Below, piece by piece: positions 30,679 through 40,408 of a DNA stretch of 64,000 nucleotides. The notes below the pieces were generated by a model that did not search any database, was not told the DNA's origin, and worked only from the letters and a program-made list of their open reading frames with translations. Every line of letters starts with the position of its first letter. Positions within the stretch are counted from its first letter, which is position 1. Source of the DNA: Halobellus sp. MBLA0158 (GTDB taxonomy: Archaea; Halobacteriota; Halobacteria; Halobacteriales; Haloferacaceae); assembly GCF_041477585.1 (NCBI RefSeq), contig NZ_JBGNYA010000001.1, positions 2,914,001-2,978,000 on the forward strand, written 5' to 3'. Both the position numbers and the translations under genes were made by a program.

Positions 30679-32022
30679 TTAGACGGCCTCCGCGAACGCC
30701 TCGACGAGGTCGTCCGCCCGTCCGGCGTTCACCTCGGTTACACACACCTGAAGCCGGTGGTCGCCGACGACGTGGACCGCGAAGCCCTCGGCTTCGAGGT
30801 CCGAGGCGATGGCCGGCGCAGGCTGGTCGGTGCGGACCAGGAATTCCCGGAAGTGGTGTCTGTCGTGGACGGGGGCCTTGATGCCCTTGAGGTCGCCCAG
30901 CCGCTCTGCGAGCGACTCGGCCTCGCGGACGCACTCGCTCGCGAGGTCGACGAGGCCGTCGGCGCCCAGGAGCGCCAGGTGCATCGCCGTCCGCAGGGCC
31001 ACCCACGCCTGGTTCGTGCAGATGTTCGAGGTGGCGCGCTCCTTGCGGATGTGCTGTTCGCGCGTCTGGAGCGTGAGCGTGTACGCCCGTCGCCCGCTTT
31101 CGTCCTCGCCGGCGCCGACGAGTCGGCCGGGCACCTGCCGCAGGAAGTCCTCCCGCGTGGCGAACAGGCCCAGGCCCATCCCGTAGGCGGTCGGGAGCCC
31201 GAGCGCGTCGGCCTCGCCGACGACGACGTCGGCGCCGACGCTCGCCGGCGGTTCGAGGAGTCCGAGCGCGACGACGTCGGTGCCCAGACAGAACAGCGCC
31301 CCGGCGTCGTCGGCGACCTCGCCCACGGCCGACAGCCGTTCCTCGATCGTTCCCCGAACCGTGGGGTTCTCGGCGTAGATCATCGCCGTCCCCTCGCCCG
31401 CCAGGTCGGCCAGGGCCTCGACGTCGACGTTGCCGTCGTCCATCGGATACGTCGCGACCGAGAGGTCGGTCCCGTCGACGTAGTTGTCGAGGACCGCGCG
31501 CTTGTTCTCGTGGAGGAGTTCCGGGACCAGCACCTCGGTGCCGGAGACGCGGCGGACGCGGTCCGAGAGCCGCGCCGCCTCGCCGAGCGCGGTCGCGGCG
31601 TCGTACATCGAGCAGTTGGCGACGGGCAGTCCCGTCAGCTCGACGATCATCGACTGGTACTCGAAGAGCGCCTGCAGGAAGCCCTGGGTGATCTCCGGCT
31701 GGTACTGCGTGTAGGACGTCAGGAACTCCGCGCGCTCGGAGAGTTCGTCGACGACCGACGGGACGTAGTGGGTGTGGTGGTCCCGCCCCAGGAACTCCGT
31801 CAGGTCGTCGTTCTTCGCGAGCGTCGCCGACAGCTCCGCTCGGAGCTCGCGCTCGCTCCGCGGGTCGATCCCGAGGTCGCCCTCGAACCGGACCTCGGGG
31901 GGGACGTCGAACAGTTCCTCTTCGCTCTCGACGCCGACCTCGTCCAGCATCGCCGCCGTCTCCGCGGGGGAGTGCGGCGTGTACGGACTACCGTCGGCGT
32001 CCTCGTGTCGTCGCTTGCTCAT
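30679..32022 (-). CDS. gcvPA: Glycine dehydrogenase (decarboxylating), subunit 1
   Basis: A 447-residue N-terminal half of the P-protein. The signature [18 protein letters not shown]...[22 protein letters not shown] is clear, as are [22 protein letters not shown] and the C-terminal domain. ATG 32022 (MSKRRHED) is chosen because the upstream in-frame reading is arginine-rich and unlike the family. It is third in the operon, separated by 71 bp from gcvH. Confidence 0.95.
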   Translation of the reverse strand: MSKRRHEDADGSPYTPHSPAETAAMLDEVGVESEEELFDVPPEVRFEGDLGIDPRSERELRAELSATLAKNDDLTEFLGRDHHTHYVPSVVDELSERAEFLTSYTQYQPEITQGFLQALFEYQSMIVELTGLPVANCSMYDAATALGEAARLSDRVRRVSGTEVLVPELLHENKRAVLDNYVDGTDLSVATYPMDDGNVDVEALADLAGEGTAMIYAENPTVRGTIEERLSAVGEVADDAGALFCLGTDVVALGLLEPPASVGADVVVGEADALGLPTAYGMGLGLFATREDFLRQVPGRLVGAGEDESGRRAYTLTLQTREQHIRKERATSNICTNQAWVALRTAMHLALLGADGLVDLASECVREAESLAERLGDLKGIKAPVHDRHHFREFLVRTDQPAPAIASDLEAEGFAVHVVGDHRLQVCVTEVNAGRADDLVEAFAEAV

Positions 32023-32093
32023 AGGTTCGTCTGGGGGCTCCGTTCGGATGCGCGTTGCGGTCGCGGTCGCATCGAGTGCGCGTTCCCGAACGC

Positions 32094-32474
32094 TCACTCG
32101 GTCTGTTCGCGGTACTCGTCGGCCGAGAGAAGATCGTCGAACGCGCCGTCGTCGCTCACGTCGACCTCCAGCATCCACCCGTCGCCGTAGGGGTCGTCGT
32201 TCACCAGCTCGGGCCGGTCGAACAGCTCTTCGTTCACCGCGGTGACGGTGCCCGAGATCGGCGCGTAGAGGTCCGAGACGGCCTTGATCGACTCGACGAC
32301 GCCGAACTCCTCGCCCTGTGTGATCTCGTCGCCGACCTCGGGGAGCTCGACGAAGACGACGTCGCCCAGTTCGTCCTGGGCGAAGTCGGTGATGCCGACG
32401 GTCGCGGTGTCGCCGTCGGTGGTCGCATACTCGTGCGATTCCAGGTACTTCCGGTCTTCGGGTACTTCGAACAT
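32094..32474 (-). CDS. gcvH: Glycine cleavage system H protein
   Basis: A 126-residue lipoyl carrier, the usual length. The lipoylated lysine is K64 in [17 protein letters not shown]. It shuttles the aminomethyl group from the P-protein to the T-protein. It starts 1 bp after the gcvT stop. The lipoate ligase needed to load it is not in the window. Confidence 0.96.
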   Translation of the reverse strand: MFEVPEDRKYLESHEYATTDGDTATVGITDFAQDELGDVVFVELPEVGDEITQGEEFGVVESIKAVSDLYAPISGTVTAVNEELFDRPELVNDDPYGDGWMLEVDVSDDGAFDDLLSADEYREQTE

Positions 32475-32475
32475 A

Positions 32476-33570
32476 TTAGTCTTCGATGAATGGTGTGGAT
32501 ACGACTTCCGCGCGCTTCTCCTGGCCGCGGACGGCGACCGAGAGCTCGGTTCCCGGCTCGGCGAGGGCCGCCGGGACGTAGCCGAGCGCGATCGCCTCGC
32601 CCAGCGTCGGGCTCATCGTCCCGCTCGTCACGTGGCCGACGGGTTCGCCGTCCGCGAGTATCTCGTAGCCGTGGCGGGCGATCCCCCGCTCGCGGAGGAT
32701 CAGCCCGGCGAACGCCTCCTCGACGCCGTCGGACGCCACCCGCGCGAGGGCGTCGCGGCCGACGAACTCCGTGTCGAGGTCGACGGTCCAGCCGACGCCC
32801 GCCTCGTAGGGGTTCCGGGGCTCGTCGTCGGGGTCGAAGTCCTGTCCCGAGAGGAGGAATCCCATCTCGGTTCGGAGGGTATCGCGCGCGCCGAGTCCGC
32901 ACGGCTCGCATCCCTCGGCGTCGACGAACGCCTCCCAGATCGCTCCGACCTCGTCGGTCGGACACAGGATCTCGAAGCCGTCCTCCCCGGTGTAGCCCGT
33001 CCGCGACACCCACGAGCGGACGCCCGCGACGTCGGCGTAGGCGCCCTCGCCCCACGAGAACGGCTCGACGTCGGCGTCGGTCTGGGACCCGACCGCGTCG
33101 ACCGCGTCCGGCCCCTGGACCGCGACCATCGCCCACTCGTCGGTCTCGTTTTCGACGTCGGCAGCGAGATCCCACTCGTCGCGGTGGTCGACCCAGCGGC
33201 GGTACGCTTCCTCGTCGTGACCGGCGTTCGGCACGAAGAGGTACCGTTCCCCCTCGTCGGGGAGGCGGTAGACGATCGTATCGTCGATGATGGTTCCCGA
33301 CTCGTCGGTGATCATCGCGTACTGCGAGTCGCCGACCGAGAGCGCGGACACGTCGTTCGAGGTGAGCCGCTGCATCAACGCCGTCGCGTCGGGCCCCGTG
33401 ACCGTGATCTCGCCCATATGCGACACGTCGAAGATGCCGACCGACTCCCGAACGGCCGCGTGCTCGGTGCGGATCGAATCGAACTCGACCGGCATCTCCC
33501 ACCCGCCGAAGTCCGTGAACCGCGCGTCGGCGCCGTATGCGCCCGACAGCGGGGGCTTCCGAAGGGCCAT
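32476..33570 (-). CDS. gcvT: Glycine cleavage system T protein (aminomethyltransferase)
   Basis: A 364-residue tetrahydrofolate-dependent aminomethyltransferase, first gene of the operon. [26 protein letters not shown], and the C-terminal [22 protein letters not shown] then [21 protein letters not shown] are family signatures. It releases ammonia and makes methylene-tetrahydrofolate. ATG 33570 (MALRKPPL) is chosen; the extension to 33639 does not look conserved. A TATA-like AAAACATTTC is at about 25 bp, and TTTATT at about 60 bp upstream. Confidence 0.95.
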   Translation of the reverse strand: MALRKPPLSGAYGADARFTDFGGWEMPVEFDSIRTEHAAVRESVGIFDVSHMGEITVTGPDATALMQRLTSNDVSALSVGDSQYAMITDESGTIIDDTIVYRLPDEGERYLFVPNAGHDEEAYRRWVDHRDEWDLAADVENETDEWAMVAVQGPDAVDAVGSQTDADVEPFSWGEGAYADVAGVRSWVSRTGYTGEDGFEILCPTDEVGAIWEAFVDAEGCEPCGLGARDTLRTEMGFLLSGQDFDPDDEPRNPYEAGVGWTVDLDTEFVGRDALARVASDGVEEAFAGLILRERGIARHGYEILADGEPVGHVTSGTMSPTLGEAIALGYVPAALAEPGTELSVAVRGQEKRAEVVSTPFIED

Positions 33571-33744
33571 ACCGGACGGTCGGGTTGCGGCAAGAAATGT
33601 TTTGGTATGTCGGCGCCCGGAATCGGAGGAATAAATCACATAGCGCGATATGAAATCTGATTCAGGAGGCGACCGGTACGGCGCGGAAGGCTCTACGCGG
33701 CGCGACCGCTCTCGGGGAGAGAATCTGGAAAAACGAGAGGTACG

Positions 33745-34236
33745 CTACGCGTCGGACGAGGCGGTGCTCTCGGTCGGTCGGTCAGTCTGTTCGGCCCGTT
33801 CGCTCTGTTCAGCCTCGTACCGCGCGGCCTGCTCGTCGAGGAGGGCCTGGCGCTTTTCGGTCGCCGCCTCGGACATCAGGTCCTCGCTCCACTCGAAGCC
33901 CGCGTCGGTGTCGAGGTCGACGCTCGCGACGCCGTCGAGGTCGCTCACGCGGCCTTCGACCTCCTCGTAGAAGTACGGGACCATATGGCACATCGGGGAG
34001 GTAAGGCGCATCCGCACGCGGACGTCGCCGCCGTCGACCTCGACGGCCTTCACGAGCCCCAGTTCGACGATGTCGAGGTTCGAGCCGGTCGCCGCGCTGC
34101 AGGGATCGACGACGTCGCGCAAGCGCTCGCAGATCCGGTCTGCGGACACGCTCCCGTCCGCGTCGATCCGGTCGACGTTGTCCGTGGGAGCGGCGGGTCC
34201 GACGTCGTCGCCGGCCCCCTCCGCGTCGGCGCTCAT
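33745..34236 (-). CDS. MIP18/PaaD-like (DUF59) metal-sulfur assembly protein
   Basis: A 163-residue protein with a MIP18 domain at about 30-115 (RDVVDPCSAATGSNLDIVELGLVKAVEVDGGDV and LTSPMCHMVPYFYEEVEGRV), with Cys in both conserved loops, an acidic N-terminus and a long helical tail (EKRQALLDEQAARYEAEQSE). Family members help Fe-S cluster maturation or act in ring-hydroxylating systems. Its ATG overlaps the stop of the amidohydrolase gene by four bases (ATGA), so they are translationally coupled and probably act together. Confidence 0.82.
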   Translation of the reverse strand: MSADAEGAGDDVGPAAPTDNVDRIDADGSVSADRICERLRDVVDPCSAATGSNLDIVELGLVKAVEVDGGDVRVRMRLTSPMCHMVPYFYEEVEGRVSDLDGVASVDLDTDAGFEWSEDLMSEAATEKRQALLDEQAARYEAEQSERAEQTDRPTESTASSDA

Positions 34237-35303
34237 CCCGCCACCTCGAAGTCCGTCGACTCCCACTCGTCTGTGAGTTCCTCGGTACTGTACTCGTCGC
34301 CCTCGATGTCCGACTGGATCTCGTCGATGTCGAAGCCGTGGGCCTCCGCCCAGTTCTCGCCGAGGATCTTCTTTTTGTCCTCCTGGGTGATCTCGAAGGT
34401 GCCGGCGAAGCCCTTCATCTCCGGGAAGTCGTACTCCCAGAACCGTTCGAGGAGGAGGCCGGGGTGGAAGTGCGGCGCGCCGGTCCCCCAGAGGATCTTG
34501 TTGAGCGCCTGCTTGCCGCCGCCGTACAGGAGGTCTTCGAGCGTCTCCGCGAACGACTCCGGCGAGGTGACGAGCTCGGCCAGCGTGAGTTCGAGGTTGA
34601 CGTAGACGTTGGGGTGGCGGGCGATCTGCCAGCCGGTCTCCTCGGCGAAGGAGAGGCCGCCGTGGACGATCTCGAAGGTGAGGTCCGGGAACGACGCGGC
34701 CGCCTCCTCGACGTCGCCGACCTTGTAGGAGTCCATCGGGACCGCGCCGAACGGCAGCGCCTTGTGGACGGCGACGACGTCGAGGCCGAGGTCGGCGGCG
34801 TGCTCCCACAGCGGGAACGCGACCTCGGGGTCGTCCATCTTGAAGCCGTGGTGGGTGCCGTCCTGCTCCCAGTAGGAGGGGTAGACCTTCACGCCGTGGG
34901 GGTCGAACTCCTCGACCTGACGGGTCAGTTCGGCCTGCGGGTCGTCGAGTCCGACCGCGTCGATGCTCGCCAGCGCGGCGGTCCGATTCGGGTTGCGCTC
35001 GACGAACTGCTTGGCCTTCGCCTCTGCGGTGAGGCCGTCGTGGAACACCGTGATCGACTGCGGGTGGATGACCGCGAAGTCGGTGTGGCTCTCGCGGAAG
35101 ACCGCGTTCTCGGTGTTCTCGATCGGCCAGTCGCCGAGGAACGACTCGTCGGTCCGCCGGTACCCGTCGGGCATCTTGCTCTCTAAGGCGAGGCCGATCT
35201 CGGCGACCTGCTGGGCGTACCGGGGCACCCGGAAGTTCGATTCTGTCTGGTTGTACGCGTGCGTGACGGCGTCCGCGACGAACACGTCGTCCAATCCGTC
35301 CAT
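34233..35303 (-). CDS. Amidohydrolase-2 family (TIM-barrel metal-dependent hydrolase)
   Basis: A 356-residue protein of the amidohydrolase-2/ACMSD-like group. Metal-ligand motifs: DAVTHAYNQTE at the start, HGVKVYPSYWEQDGTHHGF, AVHKALPFG and EIVHGGLSFAEETG. Products of this group act in aromatic-acid breakdown (decarboxylases and lactonases), but the substrate is unknown. It is upstream and coupled to the MIP18-like gene, a pairing that suggests the partner loads or protects a metal centre. Confidence 0.78.
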   Translation of the reverse strand: MDGLDDVFVADAVTHAYNQTESNFRVPRYAQQVAEIGLALESKMPDGYRRTDESFLGDWPIENTENAVFRESHTDFAVIHPQSITVFHDGLTAEAKAKQFVERNPNRTAALASIDAVGLDDPQAELTRQVEEFDPHGVKVYPSYWEQDGTHHGFKMDDPEVAFPLWEHAADLGLDVVAVHKALPFGAVPMDSYKVGDVEEAAASFPDLTFEIVHGGLSFAEETGWQIARHPNVYVNLELTLAELVTSPESFAETLEDLLYGGGKQALNKILWGTGAPHFHPGLLLERFWEYDFPEMKGFAGTFEITQEDKKKILGENWAEAHGFDIDEIQSDIEGDEYSTEELTDEWESTDFEVAG

Positions 35304-35503
35304 ACGACCGTAATGATAGACGGTGATGATAGTTGTTTGGGGTACGTCGCAGTCGGGCGATTACGCGGGAGCGAGGGAGAGAAAGCGCGTCGGGGCCGGC
35401 GTCGACGAGGAGAGCGTCGGCGGAGACAGCAGGCGGTCGAGATCGAGAGCGTCCGCGGTCGGGGCGTCGGCGGTCGAGAGCGGCCGAAGCGGCGACGGAG
35501 CGA

Positions 35504-35788
35504 TCAGCTCCCCGCCGCGGACTCGGCTTCGGTCCCGTCGGCGGAGAGCCGCGGCGTGACCGCATCGGCCCGCCAGACGTTCCCGCGGCGCCCGACCCGC
35601 GAGAGGTCGAGCCGCACCGACTCGCCGCTGGTCAGCGACGCGAGCGCCTCCCGAGTCGCGTCGTCGGCGTAGTCGACGAGGTGGTACGTCGCGTTGGTCC
35701 CGGTCGAGCGGACCGTGACCGCGTCGTGGCCATTCATTTCCGATACGATAGTGAACGAACTGGCACCTTCGATCAGTTCTGAACTCAT
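35504..35788 (-). CDS. Small conserved haloarchaeal protein (DUF7999-like)
   Basis: A 94-residue protein. The conserved core is NGHDAVTVRSTGTNATYHLVDYADDATREALASL then ESVRLDLSRVGRRGNVWRAD. It is beta-rich with one helix. ATG 35788 (MSSELIEG) is about 27 bp after a TTTATAC box; an internal ATG at 35737 is also possible. The family name is tentative. Function unknown. Confidence 0.6.
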   Translation of the reverse strand: MSSELIEGASSFTIVSEMNGHDAVTVRSTGTNATYHLVDYADDATREALASLTSGESVRLDLSRVGRRGNVWRADAVTPRLSADGTEAESAAGS

Positions 35789-35946
35789 TCTGTTCAACGA
35801 ATTCTCTTTTTTCCGTATAAATCTACCCTACTAGGTGTAATAGGTGTATGGATAAGATATCTCAAATGCTCTGTCGTCGCGCCGGCGGCCGTTCGAGCGA
35901 GGCCGCGCATCGTCGGCGTTATGTCGGTCCCCGCGGTAGCGGGGCT

Positions 35947-36435
35947 ATGGACCTGCTGGGACGGCTGTTCGGCGCCGAGGACGAGGAGCCGCGGATCGCG
36001 CTCTTCGTCGACGGGCCGAACGTCCTCCGCGACGAGTTCGACGTCGACCTCGACGACGTGCGGGAGGCCGCCGCGGAGATCGGCCAACTGACCGCCAAGC
36101 GGCTCTACCTCGACGAGCACGCGACGCCGGGGCTGATCCAGGCCGCCGAGGCGCGCGGCTTCGAGGTGATCGTCACGAGCGGCGACGTCGACGTCCGGCT
36201 GGCGGTCGACGTCACGCGCTTCGTCGTCGAGGACCGCGCCGACGTCGTCGCCGTCGCCTCCCGGGACACCGATTTCAAGCCCGCGCTGGAGGCCGCGAAC
36301 GCCTACGGCTGCCGGACCCTCGCGATCGCCCCGGGGGAGTTCGGCCGCTCCGACGCCCTCCGCAACGCCGCGACCGAACGGGTGACCCTGGAGTCCGGCG
36401 ACGACGGGCCGACCCTCGTCGGCTACGACGGGTAG
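35947..36435 (+). CDS. NYN-domain nuclease-like protein (TIGR00288 type)
   Basis: A 162-residue protein with a PIN-like NYN domain: IALFVDGPNVLRDEFDVDLDD, ...GDVDVRLAVDVTRFVVED, and VVAVASRDTDFKPALEAANAYG. The acidic residues needed for metal binding (Asp in FVDGPN, Asp in GDVDV, Asp in SRDTDF) are present. NYN proteins are RNA nucleases or RNA-binding. ATG 35947 (MDLLGRLFG) is favoured over the basic upstream reading. Single gene. Confidence 0.8.
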   Translation: MDLLGRLFGAEDEEPRIALFVDGPNVLRDEFDVDLDDVREAAAEIGQLTAKRLYLDEHATPGLIQAAEARGFEVIVTSGDVDVRLAVDVTRFVVEDRADVVAVASRDTDFKPALEAANAYGCRTLAIAPGEFGRSDALRNAATERVTLESGDDGPTLVGYDG

Positions 36436-36466
36436 CCCGGCCCTCCGGGTGGACGCCGACCGCGGC

Positions 36467-36937
36467 TCACAGGGTCTCGCGGACCGCCCCGGAGATCAGA
36501 CTCGGGATCTCGCCGATGACCTCGGGGAAGGTGAGGCCGAGCTGCGCCGTCAGTTCCTGCTGGTCGTAGTACCCGCGGATGGATTCGATCCCCTCCGCGG
36601 AGAGCTCTACGACGCTGACGCCTTCGAGGGCGATCGTATTACCCGTCGGCGGGAGTCCCTCGCGCATCCCCTCGTGTGTCCCGTGCATCGTCCACTCCTC
36701 GATCCGGACGTCGTCGGACTCGACGTCCAGGAGGCGCCGCTGCTCGAACCGGAAGTCGGGGAACCGATCGGCGGTGAGCCGAACGAACTCGCCGATTTCC
36801 TCGCCCGAGATCGGCCCGTCGAAGAGTGGGTCGACGTAGGTCCCGCCGTCGGCGAACTGCGCCATCACGGTTTCGGGGTCGTGATCGTTCCAGCCCTCGA
36901 TGTACCGATCGTGGAACGCGGTCTTGTCGTCGGGCAT
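36467..36937 (-). CDS. SnoaL-like/ester cyclase-type NTF2-fold protein
   Basis: A 156-residue alpha+beta barrel. HDRYIEGWNDHDPETVMAQFADGGTYVDPLFDG and EWTMHGTHEGMREGLPPTGNTIALEGV are the typical SnoaL/NTF2 features. The family includes polyketide cyclases, isomerases and non-enzymatic binders. No catalytic residues can be confirmed, so the reaction is unknown. It converges with the NYN gene. Confidence 0.78.
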   Translation of the reverse strand: MPDDKTAFHDRYIEGWNDHDPETVMAQFADGGTYVDPLFDGPISGEEIGEFVRLTADRFPDFRFEQRRLLDVESDDVRIEEWTMHGTHEGMREGLPPTGNTIALEGVSVVELSAEGIESIRGYYDQQELTAQLGLTFPEVIGEIPSLISGAVRETL

Positions 36938-37047
36938 CGTGTGTCATATCATAACACTACACAATCATATTTCGGGACGAGGGCCCCTCAATCCGCGGTC
37001 AGAACCGAAGCGAGTGGCCTTTCTGCCCGCCGTTTCGAACCTCGTGT

Positions 37048-37896
37048 ATGGAAGACCTCGGAACGCCGGTACTCGACAATCACCTCCACCTCGATCCGGA
37101 GCACGGCCGCGGGCTGGACGCCGTCCGCGACTTCCGCCGACTGGGCGGCACCCACCTGCTGGTCGTGAACAAGCCCTCCTGGCACCTCGGCGTCGAGCCC
37201 GAGGCGGGAGAGGACTTCCGCCCGGTCTTCGAGACGACGACCGAGGTCGTCGCCGCCGCGAGCGACCTCCTCCCCGGCCGGGCCTGGCCCGTGCTGGGCG
37301 TCCATCCCGGCCTGATCTCCCGGCTCGTCGACGAGCGCGGCTTCGACCCCGACGAAGCGGCGGACCTGATGTGCGCGGGCCTCGACCGCGCCGCCGAGTA
37401 CGTCCGCCGCGGCGACGCGCTGGCGCTGAAGTCCGGGCGGCCGCACTACGACGTCTCCGAGGCCGTCTGGGCGGCCTCGAACGACGTGATGCGCCACGCC
37501 TTCTCGCTGGCGGGCGACCTCGGCTGCGCCGTCCAGCTCCACACCGAAGCGACCGACGACCTGACCGAGGTCGCCGAGTGGGCCGAAGAGCGAGACGTGC
37601 CGGCCCACAAGGTCGTCAAGCACTACGCGGGCGGGCGGCTCGCGGGGCCGACCCCGAGCGTGATGAGCGAGAAAGAGAGATTGGAAATCGCCGCCGCGGC
37701 GGGCGATTCGTTCCTGATGGAGACGGACTTCGTCGACGACCCCGACCGACCGGGTGCGGTCCTCGGGCCGAAGACCGTCCCGCGGCGCGTCCGCTGGCTC
37801 CTGGAGGAGGGCTACGACGACGCTGTCGCGAACGCACACGTCGAGACGCCTGCCCACGTCTACGGGATCGACACCGAGGCGACGCTGGAAGCGTAG
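37048..37896 (+). CDS. TatD-family metal-dependent hydrolase
   Basis: A 282-residue TIM barrel. The start VLDNHLHLDPEHGRG carries the HxH metal motif, LGVHPGLI follows, then KVVKHYAGGRL and the metal-site Asp in METDFVDDPDRPGAVLGPK, followed by the final AHVETPAHVYG. TatD-like proteins are DNases or generic hydrolases. The order matches the archaeal subfamily. It has its own start ATG 37048, near a divergent SnoaL-like gene. Confidence 0.82.
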   Translation: MEDLGTPVLDNHLHLDPEHGRGLDAVRDFRRLGGTHLLVVNKPSWHLGVEPEAGEDFRPVFETTTEVVAAASDLLPGRAWPVLGVHPGLISRLVDERGFDPDEAADLMCAGLDRAAEYVRRGDALALKSGRPHYDVSEAVWAASNDVMRHAFSLAGDLGCAVQLHTEATDDLTEVAEWAEERDVPAHKVVKHYAGGRLAGPTPSVMSEKERLEIAAAAGDSFLMETDFVDDPDRPGAVLGPKTVPRRVRWLLEEGYDDAVANAHVETPAHVYGIDTEATLEA

Positions 37897-37967
37897 CGGG
37901 GGTGTCGGCGGCGGACTCGCGACAGTCGACAAGAAAGGCATTTGAATCCCGGCGGGAATGGTGGAGT

Positions 37968-38564
37968 ATGACCGAGGCCGAAGAGACCTACTACACCGAA
38001 GAACGCTGGCAGAACTGGCTCTCGCGCGTCGAGGAGGAAGACCTCGATCCCGAGAACGAAGACTCCGCGCGCCTGCTCTTGAACCTCCAGGACGACGCCG
38101 CCATCGCGGTGGCGAAGATCGTCTCCGCCTTCGAGGAAGGCCGCCTCGACGAGGAGGAAGCCATCGAGGAGCTCGAACGCGTCCGCACGATCGTCCTCTC
38201 CGAGCCCGATCTCGACATCGAGGACGACGCCGCGCGCGAGGACAAAGAGATGCTCGTCGACGGCGTCCAGACGAGCCTGGTCTGTGTCTTCTACGCCGCG
38301 GAGGAGTACATCGTCGCCGGCGCCGCCGAGGAGGTGCCGCTCACGGAGTACGTCGAGGCCGCCGCGGCCGCCGAAGCGGAAGACGATATGGACGCCGCCC
38401 TGGGCTATCTGGTGCAGGCGGGGACCCGCATCATCGAGGGCGACGAACTGGACATGGCCGTCGCCGAGGACCTGGAGTACGGGCTCGTCTCCGAGTGGGT
38501 CAACGGCCTCGACAGCCTCCAGAGCGCGATGAGCGACCCCGAAGTCGTCGAAGAAGAGGACTGA
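37968..38564 (+). CDS. DUF2150 family protein
   Basis: A 198-residue acidic helical protein, MTEAEETYYTEERWQNWLSRVEEEDLDPENEDSARLLLNLQDDAAIAVAKIV in outline, with many Glu/Asp. It matches the archaeal DUF2150 family. It has no catalytic motifs I can see. ATG 37968 follows the TatD gene by 71 bp in the same orientation, so they may be cotranscribed. Confidence 0.75.
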   Translation: MTEAEETYYTEERWQNWLSRVEEEDLDPENEDSARLLLNLQDDAAIAVAKIVSAFEEGRLDEEEAIEELERVRTIVLSEPDLDIEDDAAREDKEMLVDGVQTSLVCVFYAAEEYIVAGAAEEVPLTEYVEAAAAAEAEDDMDAALGYLVQAGTRIIEGDELDMAVAEDLEYGLVSEWVNGLDSLQSAMSDPEVVEEED

Positions 38565-38786
38565 CGGGACTGCCGGCGGCCGCGACACGCCGGCGCTCCC
38601 CGCTCTTCGGAGCGGGCGCGTCGCTCCACCGCGGCGCCGCAGGTAGGTCGATCCGGCCTCTCGACCGCCGACGGCGAGCTGTTTTCTCTCGATCCGGGAT
38701 CCGGTCCGCCGCACGCCGGCCGGAGTTAGACGATCGTCGACAGCGCTATCGACAAATCAATAAGCGGGACGCGAGATAGCGGACGT

Positions 38787-40124
38787 ATGACTGCCGTCGG
38801 CATCGACGCCATCGAGATCAGGACCGGGAAGCTCCGCCTGGACCTTCCCAACACGTTCGCGCCCGTGAAGGGCGAAGACCCCGGGAAGTACACGAAGGGG
38901 ATCGGCATCCAGTACTCCTCGCTGCCGGACGTCTACGAGGACATCGTCACGATGGGCGCCAACGCGGCGAAGCGCCTGATGGACCGCAAGGGCCTCACGC
39001 CCGACGACATCGGGCGGATCGACGTCGCGACCGAGTCCGCCTTCGACAACTCCAAGCCCGTCTCCACGTATATCGCGGGCTGTCTCGAATCCGTCTACGA
39101 CGGCGACTTCCACCACGCGAACAAGGGCGAGCGGAAGTTCGCCTGCCTCGCGGGGACCCAGAGCATCGACGACGCCTACAACTGGATCCGCGCCGGGCGC
39201 AACCGAGGTCGAGCGGCGCTCGTGATCGCGACCGACACGGCCCTCTACGAGCGCGGCGACCCCGGCGAGGCCACGCAGGGCGCGGGCGCGGTCGCGATGC
39301 TGATCGACGAGGATCCCGACATCGTCGCGCTCTCGACCGAGCAGGGCTACGGCAGCGCCGACGAGACCGACTTCCTCAAGCCGAATCAGCAGTTCCCCAG
39401 CGTCGACGGCCAGCGCTCGATCCAGGTGTACCTCGCGCGGATGCGCGAGGCGCTCGAAGACTACGAGTCGGTCGCGGGCGAGACCCACCCCGACGACTTC
39501 GTCTACTTCCCGTTCCACACGCCGTACCCGGGGATGGTCCGGAAGGCCGCCCTGCTGGGCTACCGCCACATCACCCGCGACACCGAGATCGAGGACGCGC
39601 TCGCCGACGACATCGGGATGCAGCCCCGCGAGGGCGACTACGCCGACCGCGAGGACTACGAGGACGCGATCCGGGCGTACATGGACGAACTGAAGGAGAC
39701 CCGGCGGTACCAGGAGTGGTACGAACAGGCCATCGAGCCGACCGTCGACATCTCGGGGCAGGTCGGCAACTGGTACACCGGCTCGGTCCACGTCGCCCGG
39801 CTGTCGGCGCTCCGGGCGGCCGCCGAGCGCGACGCCGACCTCGCGGGCGAAAAGCTGTTGGTCGGATCCTACGGGTCGGGCGCGCAGGCGGAGATCCACA
39901 GCGAGACCGTCCAGGACGGCTGGCGCGAGGCGATCGACGCGGTCGACGTCGAATCGCAGCTGGACGCCCGCTACGACCTCGACTTCGAGGAGTACGAGCT
40001 CGTCCACGACGCCCACAACCACGAGAAGGACGTCGACATCGAGGAGTTCACCCAGCCCGACGGGGAGTTCGTCTTCACCGGCTGGGGCCGGATGAATGAG
40101 CGGCGCTACGAGTACGTCGAGTAG
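38787..40124 (+). CDS. hmgB: Hydroxymethylglutaryl-CoA synthase
   Basis: A 445-residue enzyme condensing acetoacetyl-CoA and acetyl-CoA to HMG-CoA, the first committed step of the mevalonate route to archaeal isoprenoid lipids. The nucleophile is C120 in GERKFACLAGTQS; DVATESAFDNSKP and VYFPFHTPYPGMVRKAALLG are conserved blocks. The 222 bp upstream hold no gene. The next two genes on the other strand (Cys-rich protein and HTH regulator) are its usual neighbours in haloarchaea by memory. Confidence 0.95.
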   Translation: MTAVGIDAIEIRTGKLRLDLPNTFAPVKGEDPGKYTKGIGIQYSSLPDVYEDIVTMGANAAKRLMDRKGLTPDDIGRIDVATESAFDNSKPVSTYIAGCLESVYDGDFHHANKGERKFACLAGTQSIDDAYNWIRAGRNRGRAALVIATDTALYERGDPGEATQGAGAVAMLIDEDPDIVALSTEQGYGSADETDFLKPNQQFPSVDGQRSIQVYLARMREALEDYESVAGETHPDDFVYFPFHTPYPGMVRKAALLGYRHITRDTEIEDALADDIGMQPREGDYADREDYEDAIRAYMDELKETRRYQEWYEQAIEPTVDISGQVGNWYTGSVHVARLSALRAAAERDADLAGEKLLVGSYGSGAQAEIHSETVQDGWREAIDAVDVESQLDARYDLDFEEYELVHDAHNHEKDVDIEEFTQPDGEFVFTGWGRMNERRYEYVE

Positions 40125-40133
40125 CGGCCCCGA

Positions 40134-40355
40134 TCAGCAGCAGCCGTCCGCGTCCGGGTCCCACTCGCAGGCGTCGCCGCGCATCAGGTTCTCCTCGTCG
40201 ACGTACGCCGAGAGGCACGCGTAGTTGCAGAAGTACGTGGGCGAGCCGCAGTCGTCGGTGCAGTCGCGGACGCAGACCGGGTCGTGAGCGAAGATCCGCG
40301 AGTCGCAGTAGGCGCAGGCTTCGTCCGCCGCGGGCGTCGTGATAGTCGTTGCCAT
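40134..40355 (-). CDS. Small cysteine-rich metal-binding protein next to hmgB
   Basis: A 73-residue protein with about ten cysteines, including CAYCDSRIFAHDPVCVRDC, SPTYFCNYACLSAY and a final CEWDPDADGCC. The spacing resembles TRASH/MYM-type zinc fingers. It converges on hmgB (9-bp gap). A role as a metal-binding accessory is likely; nothing more can be said. Confidence 0.7.
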   Translation of the reverse strand: MATTITTPAADEACAYCDSRIFAHDPVCVRDCTDDCGSPTYFCNYACLSAYVDEENLMRGDACEWDPDADGCC

Positions 40356-40408
40356 AGGCGACGTTCGATCCCGAGCCGGGAAAACGTTTCTCGGGTGTTG
40401 GCGCCGCC

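Noticed and set aside
33571-33744. Glycine riboswitch before gcvT
   Set aside because: No conserved glycine aptamer could be seen, and the promoter is close to the start codon. Glycine riboswitches are bacterial.
35304-35503. Possible gene in the 200-bp gap before the amidohydrolase
   Set aside because: The frames give Arg- or Ser-rich products, and no start with a TATA or ribosome binding site fits.
38565-38786. Possible small gene before hmgB
   Set aside because: Only Arg-rich shadow reading frames; no halophile-like composition and no motif.
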